64,000 nt of DNA, taken from the NCBI GenBank assembly GCA_000473305.1, contig CP006772.1, forward strand, positions 124,001 through 188,000. Reading direction: 5' to 3'. The number at the start of each line of letters is the position of its first letter. The first letter of the stretch is position 1. Shown in pieces: positions 49,599 through 59,543 of the stretch. The notes beneath the pieces are model-generated. The model was not told where the DNA came from, ran no database searches, and was given only the letters and a program-made list of their open reading frames with translations. Both the position numbers and the translations under genes were made by a program. The stretch is from Bacteroidales bacterium CF. GTDB taxonomy: Bacteria; Bacteroidota; Bacteroidia; Bacteroidales; UBA932.

Positions 49599-49634
49599 AA
49601 CCAAGGGCCGGAATATAGAGATTATCCTCTTGGA

Positions 49635-50084
49635 TTATCCTCGCTCCTGCTCTCTGCGAAGGTCTTTCTCCTTGATTGAGTGACGTTTGTCGTATTCCCG
49701 TTTTCCTTTTGCAAGCGAAATGTTAAGCTTTGCAAATCCCTTATCTGAGATGAAGAGTCTGGTGGCAACGATTGTCATTCCCTTTTCGCGTGTGGCACGG
49801 AAGAGTCTCCTGAGCTCCTTAGTGGTCAGAAGCAATTTGCGGTCACGCCTCGGGTCGTGTTTGTTGAATGAACCCCACCAGTAGTCGGCAATATGCATAT
49901 TCTTTACAAATAGCTCCTTGCCTGCAAAGTAGCAATAGGAGTCGGTCAGCGAGGCCTTTCCGGCACGTATCGATTTGATTTCGGTTCCGGTGAGGACAAT
50001 GCCCGCAGTAAAGCTTTCAATGAATTCGTATTCAAATGAAGCCCTCTTGTTTTTTATCTCTATTTTACTCTTTGCTTTTGGCAT
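49635..50084 (-). CDS. smpB: SsrA-binding protein
   Basis: SmpB binds tmRNA and guides it to stalled ribosomes. The 149-aa product has [64 protein letters not shown] and the basic tail [23 protein letters not shown]. The start [15 protein letters not shown] at 50084 is the family start; a longer in-frame ORF reaching into miaA was rejected. The divergent miaA starts only 30 nt away. Confidence 0.95.
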   Translation of the reverse strand: MPKAKSKIEIKNKRASFEYEFIESFTAGIVLTGTEIKSIRAGKASLTDSYCYFAGKELFVKNMHIADYWWGSFNKHDPRRDRKLLLTTKELRRLFRATREKGMTIVATRLFISDKGFAKLNISLAKGKREYDKRHSIKEKDLRREQERG

Positions 50085-50110
50085 GGGAGTGCAAAAATAG
50101 TGTAAATTTG
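50078..50110 (+). promoter_or_regulatory. Predicted miaA promoter
   Basis: TAAATTTG (50103-50110) matches the -7 box exactly. TTGG (50078-50081) is 21 nt upstream; TTTG at 50077 gives 22 nt. The start site would fall at or next to the miaA ATG (50115), so the mRNA could be leaderless. Confidence 0.5.
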
Positions 50111-50123
50111 TGGAATGAACGAA
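50092..50123 (-). promoter_or_regulatory. Predicted smpB promoter
   Basis: On the minus strand TATTTTTG (50092-50099) matches the -7 box exactly. TTCG (50120-50123), one mismatch, lies 20 nt upstream, inside the first codons of miaA. Transcription would start within a few bases of the smpB ATG (50084). Confidence 0.5.
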
Positions 50124-50981
50124 GATTTGATCTGCATATTGGGTCCAACTGCCTCTGGCAAGACAAAATACGCCGTTAACCTGGCACACAGGATTGGTGG
50201 TGAGATCATCTCTGCAGATTCAAGGCAAGTTTACAGAGGCATGGATATAGGCACGGGAAAGGATCTTGCCGAGTATACAGTTGCCGGAACTGACATACCT
50301 TATCATCTGATCGATATTGTGGACGCAGGGGAGAAGTATAATCTCTTCCGGTATCAACAGGATTTTCTCAAGGTATATTCAGAAATAAGGGAAAGGGGAA
50401 AGATGCCTGTATTGTGTGGCGGGACAGGTTTGTATATCGATGCAGTAACCAAGGGATATTCAATGGCTGAGGTTCCTGAAAACAAGGAGTTGCGATTTGA
50501 ACTAGAGCAACTGCCGATGGAGGAGTTGGTTAAAATGCTGGAGGAGATGAAATCCATGCACAACACGACTGACATAGACACAAAAAAGAGAGCAATAAGG
50601 GCTATAGAGATAGAGAGATATCAGCAATCCCACCCGGAAATGAGAAGGAGTGAGGGCTTTCCGCTTAACACCAGATTTATCGGAATGCATGTGAGCAGGG
50701 AGGAGCGGGTGAGAAGAATTGACAAAAGGCTTAAAGAGAGGCTTGAAGGAGGCATGGTTGAGGAGGTCAGGGGGCTGCTGGAAAAGGGTATCTCTCCCGA
50801 TGATCTTATCTATTATGGATTGGAATATAAGTTTGTAACACTCTATATTCTTGGAAAACTCACCTTTAACGAGATGGAGAACCAACTTGCAACGGCTATT
50901 CATCAGTTTGCCAAACGGCAAATGACCTGGTTCAGGGGAATGGAGAGGAGAGGTGTCATAATCGAGTGGGTGGAGCCTTGA
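50115..50981 (+). CDS. miaA: tRNA dimethylallyltransferase
   Basis: MiaA adds a dimethylallyl group to N6 of A37 in tRNAs reading UNN codons. The 288-aa product has the P-loop [10 protein letters not shown] (8-17), [29 protein letters not shown] and a C-terminal RQMTWFRG. It is a little shorter than the roughly 310-aa enzymes but complete in motifs. The start lies 30 nt from the divergent smpB start. cstA follows after 24 nt. Confidence 0.94.
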   Translation: MNEDLICILGPTASGKTKYAVNLAHRIGGEIISADSRQVYRGMDIGTGKDLAEYTVAGTDIPYHLIDIVDAGEKYNLFRYQQDFLKVYSEIRERGKMPVLCGGTGLYIDAVTKGYSMAEVPENKELRFELEQLPMEELVKMLEEMKSMHNTTDIDTKKRAIRAIEIERYQQSHPEMRRSEGFPLNTRFIGMHVSREERVRRIDKRLKERLEGGMVEEVRGLLEKGISPDDLIYYGLEYKFVTLYILGKLTFNEMENQLATAIHQFAKRQMTWFRGMERRGVIIEWVEP

Positions 50982-51005
50982 TTTGAACTTAAATTTAATA
51001 AACAT

Positions 51006-52463
51006 ATGATTACCTTCATTCTGTGCATACTCGTCCTGATTGGCGGGTATATGGTCTACGGCAAGGTCGTGGAACGATTCTTCGGAGCTTCATCTGCAAA
51101 TCTTACTCCTGTTAAGAGGCTGGCTGATAATGTCGACTATAAGGAGTTGAAACCCTGGAGGATATTTGTCATTCAATTTCTTAACATTGCAGGTCTCGGC
51201 CCAATTTTCGGTGCTATCCTTGGTGCCGCCTACGGCCCTATGGCCTATTTGTGGATTGTGCTGGGATGTATCTTTATGGGTGCATCTCATGACTATTTTT
51301 CCGGGATGCTTTCAATCAGAAATGACGGGAAAAGCCTTCCTGAGCTGGTCGGTCGCTATCTTGGCTCGTGGCCACGCAAGATTCTGACATTTTTTACAGC
51401 ATTTCTTCTTATCGGAGTTGGTGTGGCGTTTGTCACTGGTCCGGCCGACCTGATGAGCATGCTTACAGGCATGAATAAAATCTATTGGCTCTACATAATA
51501 TTCGGATATTACATACTTGCTACTTTACTCCCAATAGATAAAATAATAGGAGCCATATATCCCTATTTTGGTGCAACATTGCTTTTTATGGCTGTTGCTG
51601 TAGCCGGGTCTATGATTATCAAAAGCTTCGATGGCTCCCTTCAGATGACAGAGCTTACCTTTAACTCTTTCAGAAACTTCCATGCAAACCCTGAAAAAAA
51701 CATTCTTTTCCCGATGATGTTCGTGGTTATCTCATGCGGAGCGATATCAGGATTTCATGCGACACAATCCCCTATGATGGCAAGGTGTATAACTGACGAG
51801 AAATACGGACGTCCTTGCTTTTACGGGGCAATGATAAGTGAGGGTATTGTGGCTCTTATTTGGGCGACAGCCGCTATCACCTATTTTGGCGGTCCGGATG
51901 GATTGAATGCCGCAGCTGCAGCCGGTAAGACACCTGCTATTATGGTTAATGAAATCTGTAATACATGGCTTGGAAAATTCGGAGCCGCGATTGCAATAGT
52001 CGGGGTTGTGATCTGTCCTATTACATCTGGAGATACAGCATTCCGTAGCCTTAGACTCATAATTGCAGATGCTTTAAAATTCAAACAGGGGCCTATCAGG
52101 AATCGTCTGATAGTTGCAGTCCCTGTTTTCGTCATAGCATACATCCTTACACAAGTGGACTTCTCGACAATCTGGAAGTTTGTCGGTATCGGCAACCAGA
52201 TGCTTGCTGCCATCATCTTGTGGACAGCATCATCATATCTTGTATCGGTTAAGAAACCACATTGGATTATGTCAATCCCGGCAACATTCATTACATATAT
52301 ATGTGCCTCATATTTTGTTGCAGCACCTCACTCAGTGGGAGGATTGGCACTCGGAGTAAACACCGCCTACATTGCCGGAGGTATTGTAGCTCTTGGTGTG
52401 GTTGTTCTCTTTGACTTAATGATAGTAAAAAAACAAAATAAGCAATTAGAAATTTTAAAATGA
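51006..52463 (+). CDS. cstA: CstA-family carbon starvation (peptide/pyruvate) transporter
   Basis: The 485-aa membrane protein has about a dozen helices and CstA patterns: YGKVVERFFGA, FLNIAGLGPIFGAILGAAYG, SHDYFSGMLSIRNDGKSLPEL, GFHATQSPMMARC and CPITSGDTAFRSLRL. It is of the shorter type common in Bacteroidota compared with about 700 aa in E. coli. CstA imports peptides or pyruvate under carbon limitation. The stop overlaps the start of the next gene by 4 nt. Confidence 0.9.
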   Translation: MITFILCILVLIGGYMVYGKVVERFFGASSANLTPVKRLADNVDYKELKPWRIFVIQFLNIAGLGPIFGAILGAAYGPMAYLWIVLGCIFMGASHDYFSGMLSIRNDGKSLPELVGRYLGSWPRKILTFFTAFLLIGVGVAFVTGPADLMSMLTGMNKIYWLYIIFGYYILATLLPIDKIIGAIYPYFGATLLFMAVAVAGSMIIKSFDGSLQMTELTFNSFRNFHANPEKNILFPMMFVVISCGAISGFHATQSPMMARCITDEKYGRPCFYGAMISEGIVALIWATAAITYFGGPDGLNAAAAAGKTPAIMVNEICNTWLGKFGAAIAIVGVVICPITSGDTAFRSLRLIIADALKFKQGPIRNRLIVAVPVFVIAYILTQVDFSTIWKFVGIGNQMLAAIILWTASSYLVSVKKPHWIMSIPATFITYICASYFVAAPHSVGGLALGVNTAYIAGGIVALGVVVLFDLMIVKKQNKQLEILK

Positions 52464-53548
52464 GAAAATTTTCCATTCTTTTAATCTCCCTGTGTCTTGT
52501 GTTATTTGTGACAAGGGCCGCAGCACAGAAACCTGAAAACATGAAATATACCGATGCAAAGGAGCTTATGTTACTTGGCAAAGGTTTCACCAACACTGAC
52601 TCTTACTATACCCGTCTGCCTGTAGATCTTAAAGATGAGATTAGACCCGAAGTATGGAGTCTCGGAAAGAATTCGGCAGGACTTGCGGTGAGGTTCTCTT
52701 CAAACAGTACTGCAATAGCTGTTAAATGGACCGTCATGAATAATTTCCGGATGAACCACATGCCGGAGACTGGCATCAAAGGGGTAGATCTCTACACTCT
52801 TGAGGATGACGGAAAGTGGTATTATATGGGAACCGGTCGCCCTACCGGTAAGGAAAATTCTTCGGTGCTGATCAGCAACATGGAGGCTAAACAAAGAGAG
52901 TACATAGCCTATCTTCCGCTGTATGACGGGACAGAAAAATTGGAGATAGGGGTGGATTCGACAGCAAACCTCACAAAACCTCAAAGAGATGTTCTGGTAA
53001 AAAAAGATAACGATGATGCAATATTGATTTACGGAACAAGTATTACACAGGGTGGCTGTGCATCGCGTCCCGGGATGGTCTACTCCTCAATAATCGGCAG
53101 GATGTTGGGCAGAGAGGTTATCAATCTCGGATTTTCAGGAAATGCCAAAATGGACAAATCGTTGGCAAAAGCAATCTGCAGAGTCAATACAAACACTATT
53201 GTCCTCGATTGCCTTCCTAATACAACAGCACAAATGCTCAGAGACAGCGCTTATACTTTTATCAGAATGATACTGGACGCCAAACCCGCAGCTAAAATCT
53301 ATATGGTGGAGAATCCGAGATTTCCTTATCTGAGATATAACAAGGAGAGGATAAAGGAGCTATCGGAGGAGGATCTGGTGTGGAAATCAATATATGAAAG
53401 GTTCAGAAAGGAGAAATGTCGCAATATCTATTATATTAAGGGTAAGGAACTTGCCGGGACTGACAATGAGGCCACTGTTGACGGTGTACATATGACTGAC
53501 CTGGGATTTCTCCGCTATGCTATTGAACTTTGTAAATATATAAGGTGA
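52460..53548 (+). CDS. Secreted two-domain SGNH hydrolase
   Basis: The 362-aa product has a signal peptide (cleavage near AAAQ). An N-terminal beta-domain of about 150 residues (SGNH_hydro_N-like, GLAVRFSSNSTAIAVKW, REYIAYLPLYDGTEKLEIGVD) is followed by an SGNH catalytic domain with YGTSITQGG (block I Ser), GFSGNAKM (Gly/Asn block II), DCLPN (block III) and DGVHMTDLGF with the Asp-x-x-His pair. It probably removes acetyl or other esters from glycans. The ATGA overlap couples it to cstA. Confidence 0.87.
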   Translation: MRKFSILLISLCLVLFVTRAAAQKPENMKYTDAKELMLLGKGFTNTDSYYTRLPVDLKDEIRPEVWSLGKNSAGLAVRFSSNSTAIAVKWTVMNNFRMNHMPETGIKGVDLYTLEDDGKWYYMGTGRPTGKENSSVLISNMEAKQREYIAYLPLYDGTEKLEIGVDSTANLTKPQRDVLVKKDNDDAILIYGTSITQGGCASRPGMVYSSIIGRMLGREVINLGFSGNAKMDKSLAKAICRVNTNTIVLDCLPNTTAQMLRDSAYTFIRMILDAKPAAKIYMVENPRFPYLRYNKERIKELSEEDLVWKSIYERFRKEKCRNIYYIKGKELAGTDNEATVDGVHMTDLGFLRYAIELCKYIR

Positions 53549-53551
53549 GAA

Positions 53552-53582
53552 TTTGCCTGTTATATATTTATAGTTACATTTG
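53552..53582 (+). promoter_or_regulatory. Consensus promoter of the M28 peptidase gene
   Basis: TTTG (53552-53555), exactly 19 nt, then TACATTTG (53575-53582): a perfect match to the Bacteroidetes primary-sigma consensus. The start codon is 20 nt downstream of the -7 box. Confidence 0.75.
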
Positions 53583-53602
53583 TCGCTCATTAACAATTTG
53601 AT

Positions 53603-55171
53603 ATGAAGAGAATTCTGAAAATTGCCGCAATATTTATTGCTGGAATGGCTTTTTCATCAGAGCTGAGCGCACAGAAGGCAGATAAAGGCGCACTCACAAT
53701 AACACCTGCCAGGATTAAAGAATATGTTGACTATCTGGCTTCAGACTCGCTAAAGGGGAGAAAAACTCCGGGAAAGGAACTCGACCTTGCAGCAGATTAT
53801 ATAGCTGAAAAGTTCAGGGATTTCGGACTGGAAACAGTCGGGGGGAGCTACTTCCAAAACATACCATATATCTCTCAGGATCTGGATGTGAATAATACCA
53901 GCCTTACTATAGACGGGGCAGAGTTTGAGCTTAAAAGTGACTTTATACCATTTGAAGCTGCATCTGAAATGAATCCGGAGGGACATTTCAAAACTGAGAT
54001 AGTTTTTGCCGGTTACGGCATCACAGCTCCTGAATATGGTTATGATGACTATGCTGGTCTGGATGTTAAGGGCAAGATTGTACTGGTACTTAAGTCCGAG
54101 CCCCGTAAGAGTGATCCGGACTCTCCTTTTGCAGGTTCAAATGAGACAAGGCACTCCAGATTGAGTACCAAGGTTCGGAATGCTAAAGTGCATGGGGCGA
54201 TAGGATTGTTTTTTGTAACAGATCCGTTGAACTATATGATGCTCAAGCCGCAGGGATACCCATGGTCCAGCCTTTCTAAGTTTATGAAAGGGGGTAACAT
54301 ACAGTTTCATGTTGATACCAGAGTTGAAGGAGCAATTCCTGCCATTCATGTCGGAGAGAAGGTTATCGTTAAGTTGTTCGGCAGCATCGATTCGCTTAAA
54401 GCTATTCAGGCCGGGATCGACAAAGAGCTAAAACCTAACTCGTTCCTTATTGGCAATAGCAGTTGTGAACTTAATGTCTCTCTTATCACTATTTCAACAA
54501 GTGCCAGAAATGTTGTCGGTATGATAAAAGGTTCTGACAAGAAGTTAAGGAGTGAGGTGGTAATTATCGGCGGTCACTACGACCATGTGGGTTACAACCT
54601 TCAACATAAAGAGGGAGAGGATTATATCTACAATGGTGCTGATGACAACGCCTCCGGTACTGCCGGTGTCATGGCTGTTGCAAAGGCTTTTGCCGCAAAC
54701 AGGAAAGCTCCGGCCAGAAGTCTGTTTTTCATATGTTTTGCAGGTGAGGAGATGGGGCTTATTGGTTCTGATTATTATACCGAACACCCGTTGCTTCCGG
54801 TTGAAGAAAGCGTGGCAATGTTGAATATGGATATGATAGGACGTAATGGCTCTGACACTTTACAGATTGAAGGGGCTGACCTCAACCCGGATCTTCGTGA
54901 TATAATGCTCAAGGAGAATGTCGGTCTCGGGCTTAAGTATGTACCAACCGGAAATGAGATGATGAGCAGAAGCGACCACTATAACTTTTTTAAATTGGGA
55001 ATCACAGCTGTGGATATAACAGGAGGTTTACATCCGGATTATCACACAGTAAGGGATAACCCGGACAAACTTGATTGTGACAAAGCATCAAGAATTGCCC
55101 GACTTGTTTACAGGACAGCAAAGGTTATTGCCGGCGAGAGCAGGCGCTACAAGGTGGAACCACTCAACTAG
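53603..55171 (+). CDS. Secreted M28 family metallopeptidase with PA domain
   Basis: The 522-aa product has a signal peptide (cleavage near LSAQ). The catalytic domain carries the two-zinc ligands in GGHYDHVG, DDNASGTAG, GEEMGLIGSDYY and NMDMIGRNG, with a late His in HPDYHTVRDN. A protease-associated (PA) domain (about 130-260) is inserted before it. It would be an aminopeptidase acting in the periplasm or outside the cell. Confidence 0.92.
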   Translation: MKRILKIAAIFIAGMAFSSELSAQKADKGALTITPARIKEYVDYLASDSLKGRKTPGKELDLAADYIAEKFRDFGLETVGGSYFQNIPYISQDLDVNNTSLTIDGAEFELKSDFIPFEAASEMNPEGHFKTEIVFAGYGITAPEYGYDDYAGLDVKGKIVLVLKSEPRKSDPDSPFAGSNETRHSRLSTKVRNAKVHGAIGLFFVTDPLNYMMLKPQGYPWSSLSKFMKGGNIQFHVDTRVEGAIPAIHVGEKVIVKLFGSIDSLKAIQAGIDKELKPNSFLIGNSSCELNVSLITISTSARNVVGMIKGSDKKLRSEVVIIGGHYDHVGYNLQHKEGEDYIYNGADDNASGTAGVMAVAKAFAANRKAPARSLFFICFAGEEMGLIGSDYYTEHPLLPVEESVAMLNMDMIGRNGSDTLQIEGADLNPDLRDIMLKENVGLGLKYVPTGNEMMSRSDHYNFFKLGITAVDITGGLHPDYHTVRDNPDKLDCDKASRIARLVYRTAKVIAGESRRYKVEPLN

Positions 55172-55202
55172 TGAATTTTAATTAATCTAACAATAAGAAA
55201 GT

Positions 55203-56033
55203 ATGAAAAAGATTTTATCAGTAATGGCAATGGTTATTGCCCTGACCTTAATGTGCAATAATACCTATGCTCAGGATGCTGTTACCCTGAAATATAACTT
55301 CAAAGAGGGTAAGGCATACAAGACTGTTACCAAGGTAATCACAACTACAGCGCAGTCTATGATGGGGCAGGAGATGAAGTTTGATGTAACCCTTGATATC
55401 CAGACAGACATGAATGTTACAAAAGTTGATGCTGAAGGAAATGCTTCGATGCTTATCAATGTTAAGGGTAATATGGAGATGAATCTTCCGGCAGCTGCAG
55501 GTGGAAAGAAAAGTGAAGAAATTAAAAATGAGGCTATTAGCGCAACATTTGCTCCGGATGGCAAGTCAATTAACCAGTCACAGGTTGACAAAGACGGAAA
55601 CAATGTAACTGTAAAGGATTATATAAAGCTTACCGAACTTCCAAAGAAAGCCCTTATAAAAGGCGATACTTGGCAGGATAAAAGAGTTGATACTGTAGCT
55701 AACTCGGCATCACCTATAGCTGTTATAACAACAACCGATACAAAATATACAGTAGTTGGAAAAGAGATGGTTGATGGTAAGGAGCTCTTTAAAATAGCGT
55801 ATGACGGCACTATGGAGATTGCAGGAAAAGGAAGCCAGATGGGTATGGAGATGGTCATGGAAGGCACCGGCGCAACAAAGGGATTCTACTATTACAATCC
55901 GGCTCTCTCAATAGTTGTAAGCACAGAGGGTCTGATTGAGATGAACACAAACATTAATGTCAGTGGTCCTCAAAGCATGACAATCCCTATGAGTCAGACA
56001 ATTAAAGTAACTTCCACCACAGAGGCTCTTTAA
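55203..56033 (+). CDS. Secreted DUF6263-like protein
   Basis: The 276-aa product has a signal peptide (cleavage after TYAQ) and a beta-rich mature part of alternating strands (KYNFKEGKAYKTVTKVITTT, FDVTLDIQTDMNVTKVDAEGNASMLINVKG). It resembles the DUF6263 group of lipid-binding-like secreted proteins; no function is known. It lies 31 nt after the peptidase gene, probably in one operon. Its stop is 15 nt from the convergent channel gene. Confidence 0.65.
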   Translation: MKKILSVMAMVIALTLMCNNTYAQDAVTLKYNFKEGKAYKTVTKVITTTAQSMMGQEMKFDVTLDIQTDMNVTKVDAEGNASMLINVKGNMEMNLPAAAGGKKSEEIKNEAISATFAPDGKSINQSQVDKDGNNVTVKDYIKLTELPKKALIKGDTWQDKRVDTVANSASPIAVITTTDTKYTVVGKEMVDGKELFKIAYDGTMEIAGKGSQMGMEMVMEGTGATKGFYYYNPALSIVVSTEGLIEMNTNINVSGPQSMTIPMSQTIKVTSTTEAL

Positions 56034-56048
56034 TAATCTGCTTAATTA

Positions 56049-57311
56049 CTAGACACTTTTCAGCTGGTATATCTTAAGGTCGAACTGACTTACGATAGCC
56101 ATCACATGATCGAAAATGTCCGATTGGACATTCTCATAGTTGACCCAGCTTTTATCCTTTGTGAAACAGTAAATCTCAACAGGGACACCCTTTTCACTGG
56201 GTTGAAGCTGGCGGACTATGCAGGTAAGGTTTTGATTAATATCCGGGTGATTGTTTATATAGGCCTGGAGGTATGCTCTGAACACACCGATATTGGTCTG
56301 CCTCCTTCCGTTTACAAGAACTGTATTGTCTACATTATTCTCCTCGTTATAGGAGGTAATGATTTTTTCCGTGTTTATAATGTAATCCTTCAGATAGTGA
56401 ATTCTGCCGAATCGCTCTATCATCTCGGGAGTACAGAATTTAATACTGGTCATGTCTATATTGATAGACCTCTTAATCCTCCTGCCCTCTGACTCCTCCA
56501 TGCCTCTCCAGTTCTGGAAAGAATCACTTACAAGAGAATAGGGTGGTATGGTGACGATTGTGTTGTCAAAATTTCTGACCTTGACCGAATAAAGGCTTAC
56601 CTCTTCAACAGTTCCGTCTGCACCGTGCTTTGGAGTGGTTATCCAGTCGCCCATGCGTAACATGTCATTTGAAGAGAGTTGCCAACCTGCTACAAAACCA
56701 AGTATACTGTCCTTGAAAATCAAAAGCAGGACAGCCATGAATGCGCCAAGGCCGGCGAAAAGGGTTGCTAGTGATGTGTTTATAAGAATGCTAAGAACAG
56801 CAATTCCACCTATGAAGTATGCAATAACAGCAATGATCTGGAAGAGTACCTTAACCGGTTTCTTGGCATAGTCTTCAGACTCTGCATATATCTGAGTCAT
56901 TGATTGTGTTGCGGCAACAATAGCCCTGACTATGACTACTGTTATATATATAAGGGCAGCCTTCTGGAAAAGATTGACCCATATCACAGAGTTTATCGCA
57001 ATCGGGGTGCAGAGGAAAAAGATCATGCCCGGGATCATATGTGTGAGATAGCGAAAAACCTTGTGTTCCAGAAATATGTCGTCCCATCTTGATTTGGTCA
57101 TTTTGGCAACATGAGTTACTATACGATTCACGATAAACCGTCCGATAATATCAGCTCCGTATGCTATCAGGAAAAGAAGGGTTACGCTTATCACCTCATC
57201 AAGCCAGTTGGCAAGGTTGTGAGACATTCCGTAACTCACCAGCATCCGGTTTATTGAGTCTACGACTCCGAAAAGGGCAGTGGCTCTTGTTGTAATCTGT
57301 TCTTCAATCAT
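56049..57311 (-). CDS. MscS-family mechanosensitive channel (YbdG/MscM-like)
   Basis: The 420-aa membrane protein has five hydrophobic helices, the last (about 175-210, ATLFAGLGAFMAVLLLIFKDSILGFVAG) being the pore helix of MscS proteins. The beta domain follows (GDWITTPKHGADGTVEEVSLYSVKVRNFDNTIVTIPPYSLVSDSFQNWR). The extended beta-domain insert and C-terminal part are as in the YbdG/MscM-like branch. It would release solutes on hypo-osmotic shock. Confidence 0.87.
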   Translation of the reverse strand: MIEEQITTRATALFGVVDSINRMLVSYGMSHNLANWLDEVISVTLLFLIAYGADIIGRFIVNRIVTHVAKMTKSRWDDIFLEHKVFRYLTHMIPGMIFFLCTPIAINSVIWVNLFQKAALIYITVVIVRAIVAATQSMTQIYAESEDYAKKPVKVLFQIIAVIAYFIGGIAVLSILINTSLATLFAGLGAFMAVLLLIFKDSILGFVAGWQLSSNDMLRMGDWITTPKHGADGTVEEVSLYSVKVRNFDNTIVTIPPYSLVSDSFQNWRGMEESEGRRIKRSINIDMTSIKFCTPEMIERFGRIHYLKDYIINTEKIITSYNEENNVDNTVLVNGRRQTNIGVFRAYLQAYINNHPDINQNLTCIVRQLQPSEKGVPVEIYCFTKDKSWVNYENVQSDIFDHVMAIVSQFDLKIYQLKSV

Positions 57312-57349
57312 AACTTTCTAATAATATGCAAAAATATGAATTTTATAGT

Positions 57350-57380
57350 TTGTAGCGCGATTATTATTTTATAACTTTAC
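57350..57380 (+). promoter_or_regulatory. Predicted promoter of the BACON/fimbrillin/M6 operon
   Basis: TTTG (57350-57353), exactly 19 nt, then TAACTTTA (57373-57380), one mismatch from TAnnTTTG. The ATG at 57404 is 23 nt downstream. Confidence 0.6.
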
Positions 57381-57403
57381 AATCAACTTATTACACTTAA
57401 ACT

Positions 57404-58309
57404 ATGAGAAACAAATCCCTATTTTTTTTCATTTTTATCCTGATATCTTATGGTTGTGCAAAAGAAGAGGCTCCCAAGATTGATCTGAATATTTCCGGGG
57501 GGCAGATAAGTGGTCAACACATATCCTCTTCACAAACAGTCACATTCACGACAAACAAGTCCTGGACAGCCACCGTGGCTGAGAGTGGCTCGCCATCATG
57601 GGTCAGTGTACGTCCGACTAGCGGTAAAGCCGGTACGATTACGTTAAATATAGATATGCAGGCAAATGCGGTATATCAAAGCAGAGACGCAGATGTTACA
57701 ATTACTGCTGGTACCATAACTAATACTTTCAGAGTCCATCAGGATGCAGCTCCGCCCACTGTTACTATTGACAGAAGCATACAAAACGTCGGATATGAGA
57801 CAGGATCGGCAACAGTTGCCGTTTCTACAAACGGGGCACCATGGTCTTTGTCAGGAGTACCATCATGGATGACCGCTTCGTCAATCGGCGCACCGACTGC
57901 AACCACTGTTACTTTCACATATCAGGCAAACCTGTTGGCTGTTGCACGAGAGGCAAACTTAGTTTTCACCTCAGTGACAGCGACAAAAACTCATGTGATG
58001 ACACAGGCAGCCGCACCGGCAACTATTTCAATTGATCAAAATGCAAAGACCGTAGAGAGTGTATCGGGCAGTTTTTCCGTGGCAGTAACAACAAACAGTG
58101 CTGCGTGGAAAGCCTCCGGAATTCCTGCGTGGGTGACTTTAACTCCTTCTGAAAACACAGGTTCCGGAAATGTGGTAGTAAATTTCACTCAGAATACAAC
58201 CAACGCTTCACGAGAGGCAACTATAACATTCACTGCCGGATCGGCCGTGAAGACCCTTACCTTGACCCAGCTTCGTACAGGGGGATATATTGATGGAGGG
58301 AATCTGTAA
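57404..58309 (+). CDS. Lipoprotein with three BACON domains
   Basis: The 301-aa product has a lipobox (ISYGCAKEE, Cys about 18). Three tandem BACON domains follow, at about 40-115, 118-205 and 207-292, each with the patterns W.a....SW...P and R.A.it....... q (SWTATVAESGSPSWVSVRP, PWSLSGVPSWMTAS, AWKASGIPAWVTLTP). BACON domains are surface modules thought to bind glycans or mucin or to act as spacers. The stop codon overlaps the next ATG by one base. Confidence 0.9.
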   Translation: MRNKSLFFFIFILISYGCAKEEAPKIDLNISGGQISGQHISSSQTVTFTTNKSWTATVAESGSPSWVSVRPTSGKAGTITLNIDMQANAVYQSRDADVTITAGTITNTFRVHQDAAPPTVTIDRSIQNVGYETGSATVAVSTNGAPWSLSGVPSWMTASSIGAPTATTVTFTYQANLLAVAREANLVFTSVTATKTHVMTQAAAPATISIDQNAKTVESVSGSFSVAVTTNSAAWKASGIPAWVTLTPSENTGSGNVVVNFTQNTTNASREATITFTAGSAVKTLTLTQLRTGGYIDGGNL

Positions 58310-59532
58310 TGGAAAAGAGTATGAAAAAACTGGTATATATTACAGTAGTTTTGGCCATCCTTTCCGGGTGTACCAAAGATGAAAAGAGGGAAGCTCCTTT
58401 AGACAATACAATCTCATTGGCAGGTATAATTGCTGACCCCTTTTCTACAACAAAATCAAATCTGGGTCAGGACGGTCTTTCAGCATTATGGAGCACAAAC
58501 GACTCAATCGGTGTTTTCAGTGCCAATACAAAAAATGCAAAATTCACCCTTTCTGCCGGTAATGGAACTCAAAGCGGAACATTCAGCGGTACTATCAGCG
58601 GTGCTCCGTTGTATGCCTATTATCCTTATGATCCCGATGCAGGTGAGGACCCAAAAAGTGTAACCAGCTATCTGGATGAAGTGCAGGAGCAGAGCAGCCT
58701 TGACAATGAAATTGGAAAATTTGATTTCAAGGCCAGTTACTCCATTCTCGGCAACAGCGGTGACAATTGCAGAATTTACTTCCGGACACTTATGTCACTT
58801 ATGTCTGTTACCATTGATCCGACAGGCTCAAGCTTTGTAAACGACAAGCTGCTTGGCTTGGTAATCAGGGTTAACGGAAGAGAGTTGGCAGGGGAGTTCA
58901 CAATCGATATAACAGATATATCGGCGAAACCGAATTTTGCAGGGTATGGTTTGGACTATGTGAATATTGTGATGAAGAACCAGCCGGTCCTTACATCCGG
59001 AACTACCATAAAATGCAGGGCGTTCATGAATGCCGCCATCAAGGCCGGAGATGCTGTTACCATTGATGTTGTTACAGATAAACATTTTGCAAGGGTGAAC
59101 ATCACCGCATCAAAAGATATAGTAGGTGGTTATCGCTATAATATACCTATTGTTTTGGCTTCGGGTCAGGGTAACGTGCAGACACTTACTTTCCCTGCTT
59201 TTTATAACGAGAATGTTTACGGTTCTTATGATTATGACGATGGAAGTGCCAACCTTAAGTACAGGCCTTATATAGATCAGTGGGCCATTGTTGTAGAAGA
59301 TGATGATGCCAGTTCTTTCAGAATACAGAACAGGGCTGAAAAATGGGTTCTTAATATTGCGGATATTCCGGTTCATATGCTATGTGGACAGTTAGTGCAA
59401 ATCAGGGTAGATACATATGGCTTATTTAATTTCAATGTCGGAGAGCAGGAAGCAATTGTTATTGCCAAGGCAAATAAAAAAGCATGGCTTTACAACTTTG
59501 AGAAACATAATGCCTATATCGTTTATAATTAA
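58309..59532 (+). CDS. Fimbrillin-like lipoprotein with long C-terminal extension
   Basis: The 407-aa product has a lipobox (LAILSGCTKDE). The first half has the fimbrillin pattern: FSTTKSNLGQDGLSALWSTNDSIGVFS and YAYYPYDP, then a transthyretin-like second part (GGYRYNIPIVLASGQ). About 115 further residues (from about 290) form an unassigned beta-rich domain. Proteins of this group build surface fimbriae or act as adhesins in Bacteroidales. The ATG at 58309 overlaps the previous stop; an ATG at 58321 is an alternative. Confidence 0.72.
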   Translation: MEKSMKKLVYITVVLAILSGCTKDEKREAPLDNTISLAGIIADPFSTTKSNLGQDGLSALWSTNDSIGVFSANTKNAKFTLSAGNGTQSGTFSGTISGAPLYAYYPYDPDAGEDPKSVTSYLDEVQEQSSLDNEIGKFDFKASYSILGNSGDNCRIYFRTLMSLMSVTIDPTGSSFVNDKLLGLVIRVNGRELAGEFTIDITDISAKPNFAGYGLDYVNIVMKNQPVLTSGTTIKCRAFMNAAIKAGDAVTIDVVTDKHFARVNITASKDIVGGYRYNIPIVLASGQGNVQTLTFPAFYNENVYGSYDYDDGSANLKYRPYIDQWAIVVEDDDASSFRIQNRAEKWVLNIADIPVHMLCGQLVQIRVDTYGLFNFNVGEQEAIVIAKANKKAWLYNFEKHNAYIVYN

Positions 59533-59543
59533 AGAGAGACAAC

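Noticed and set aside
49599-49634. Shared terminator between lgt and smpB
   Set aside because: Only a 5-bp CCAAG/CTTGG pair around a long loop is seen, without a T-run; too weak to annotate.
49635-50189. A longer SmpB starting at 50189
   Set aside because: The extension would overlap miaA by 75 nt and has no similarity to Smp[16 protein letters not shown] at 50084 is the family start.
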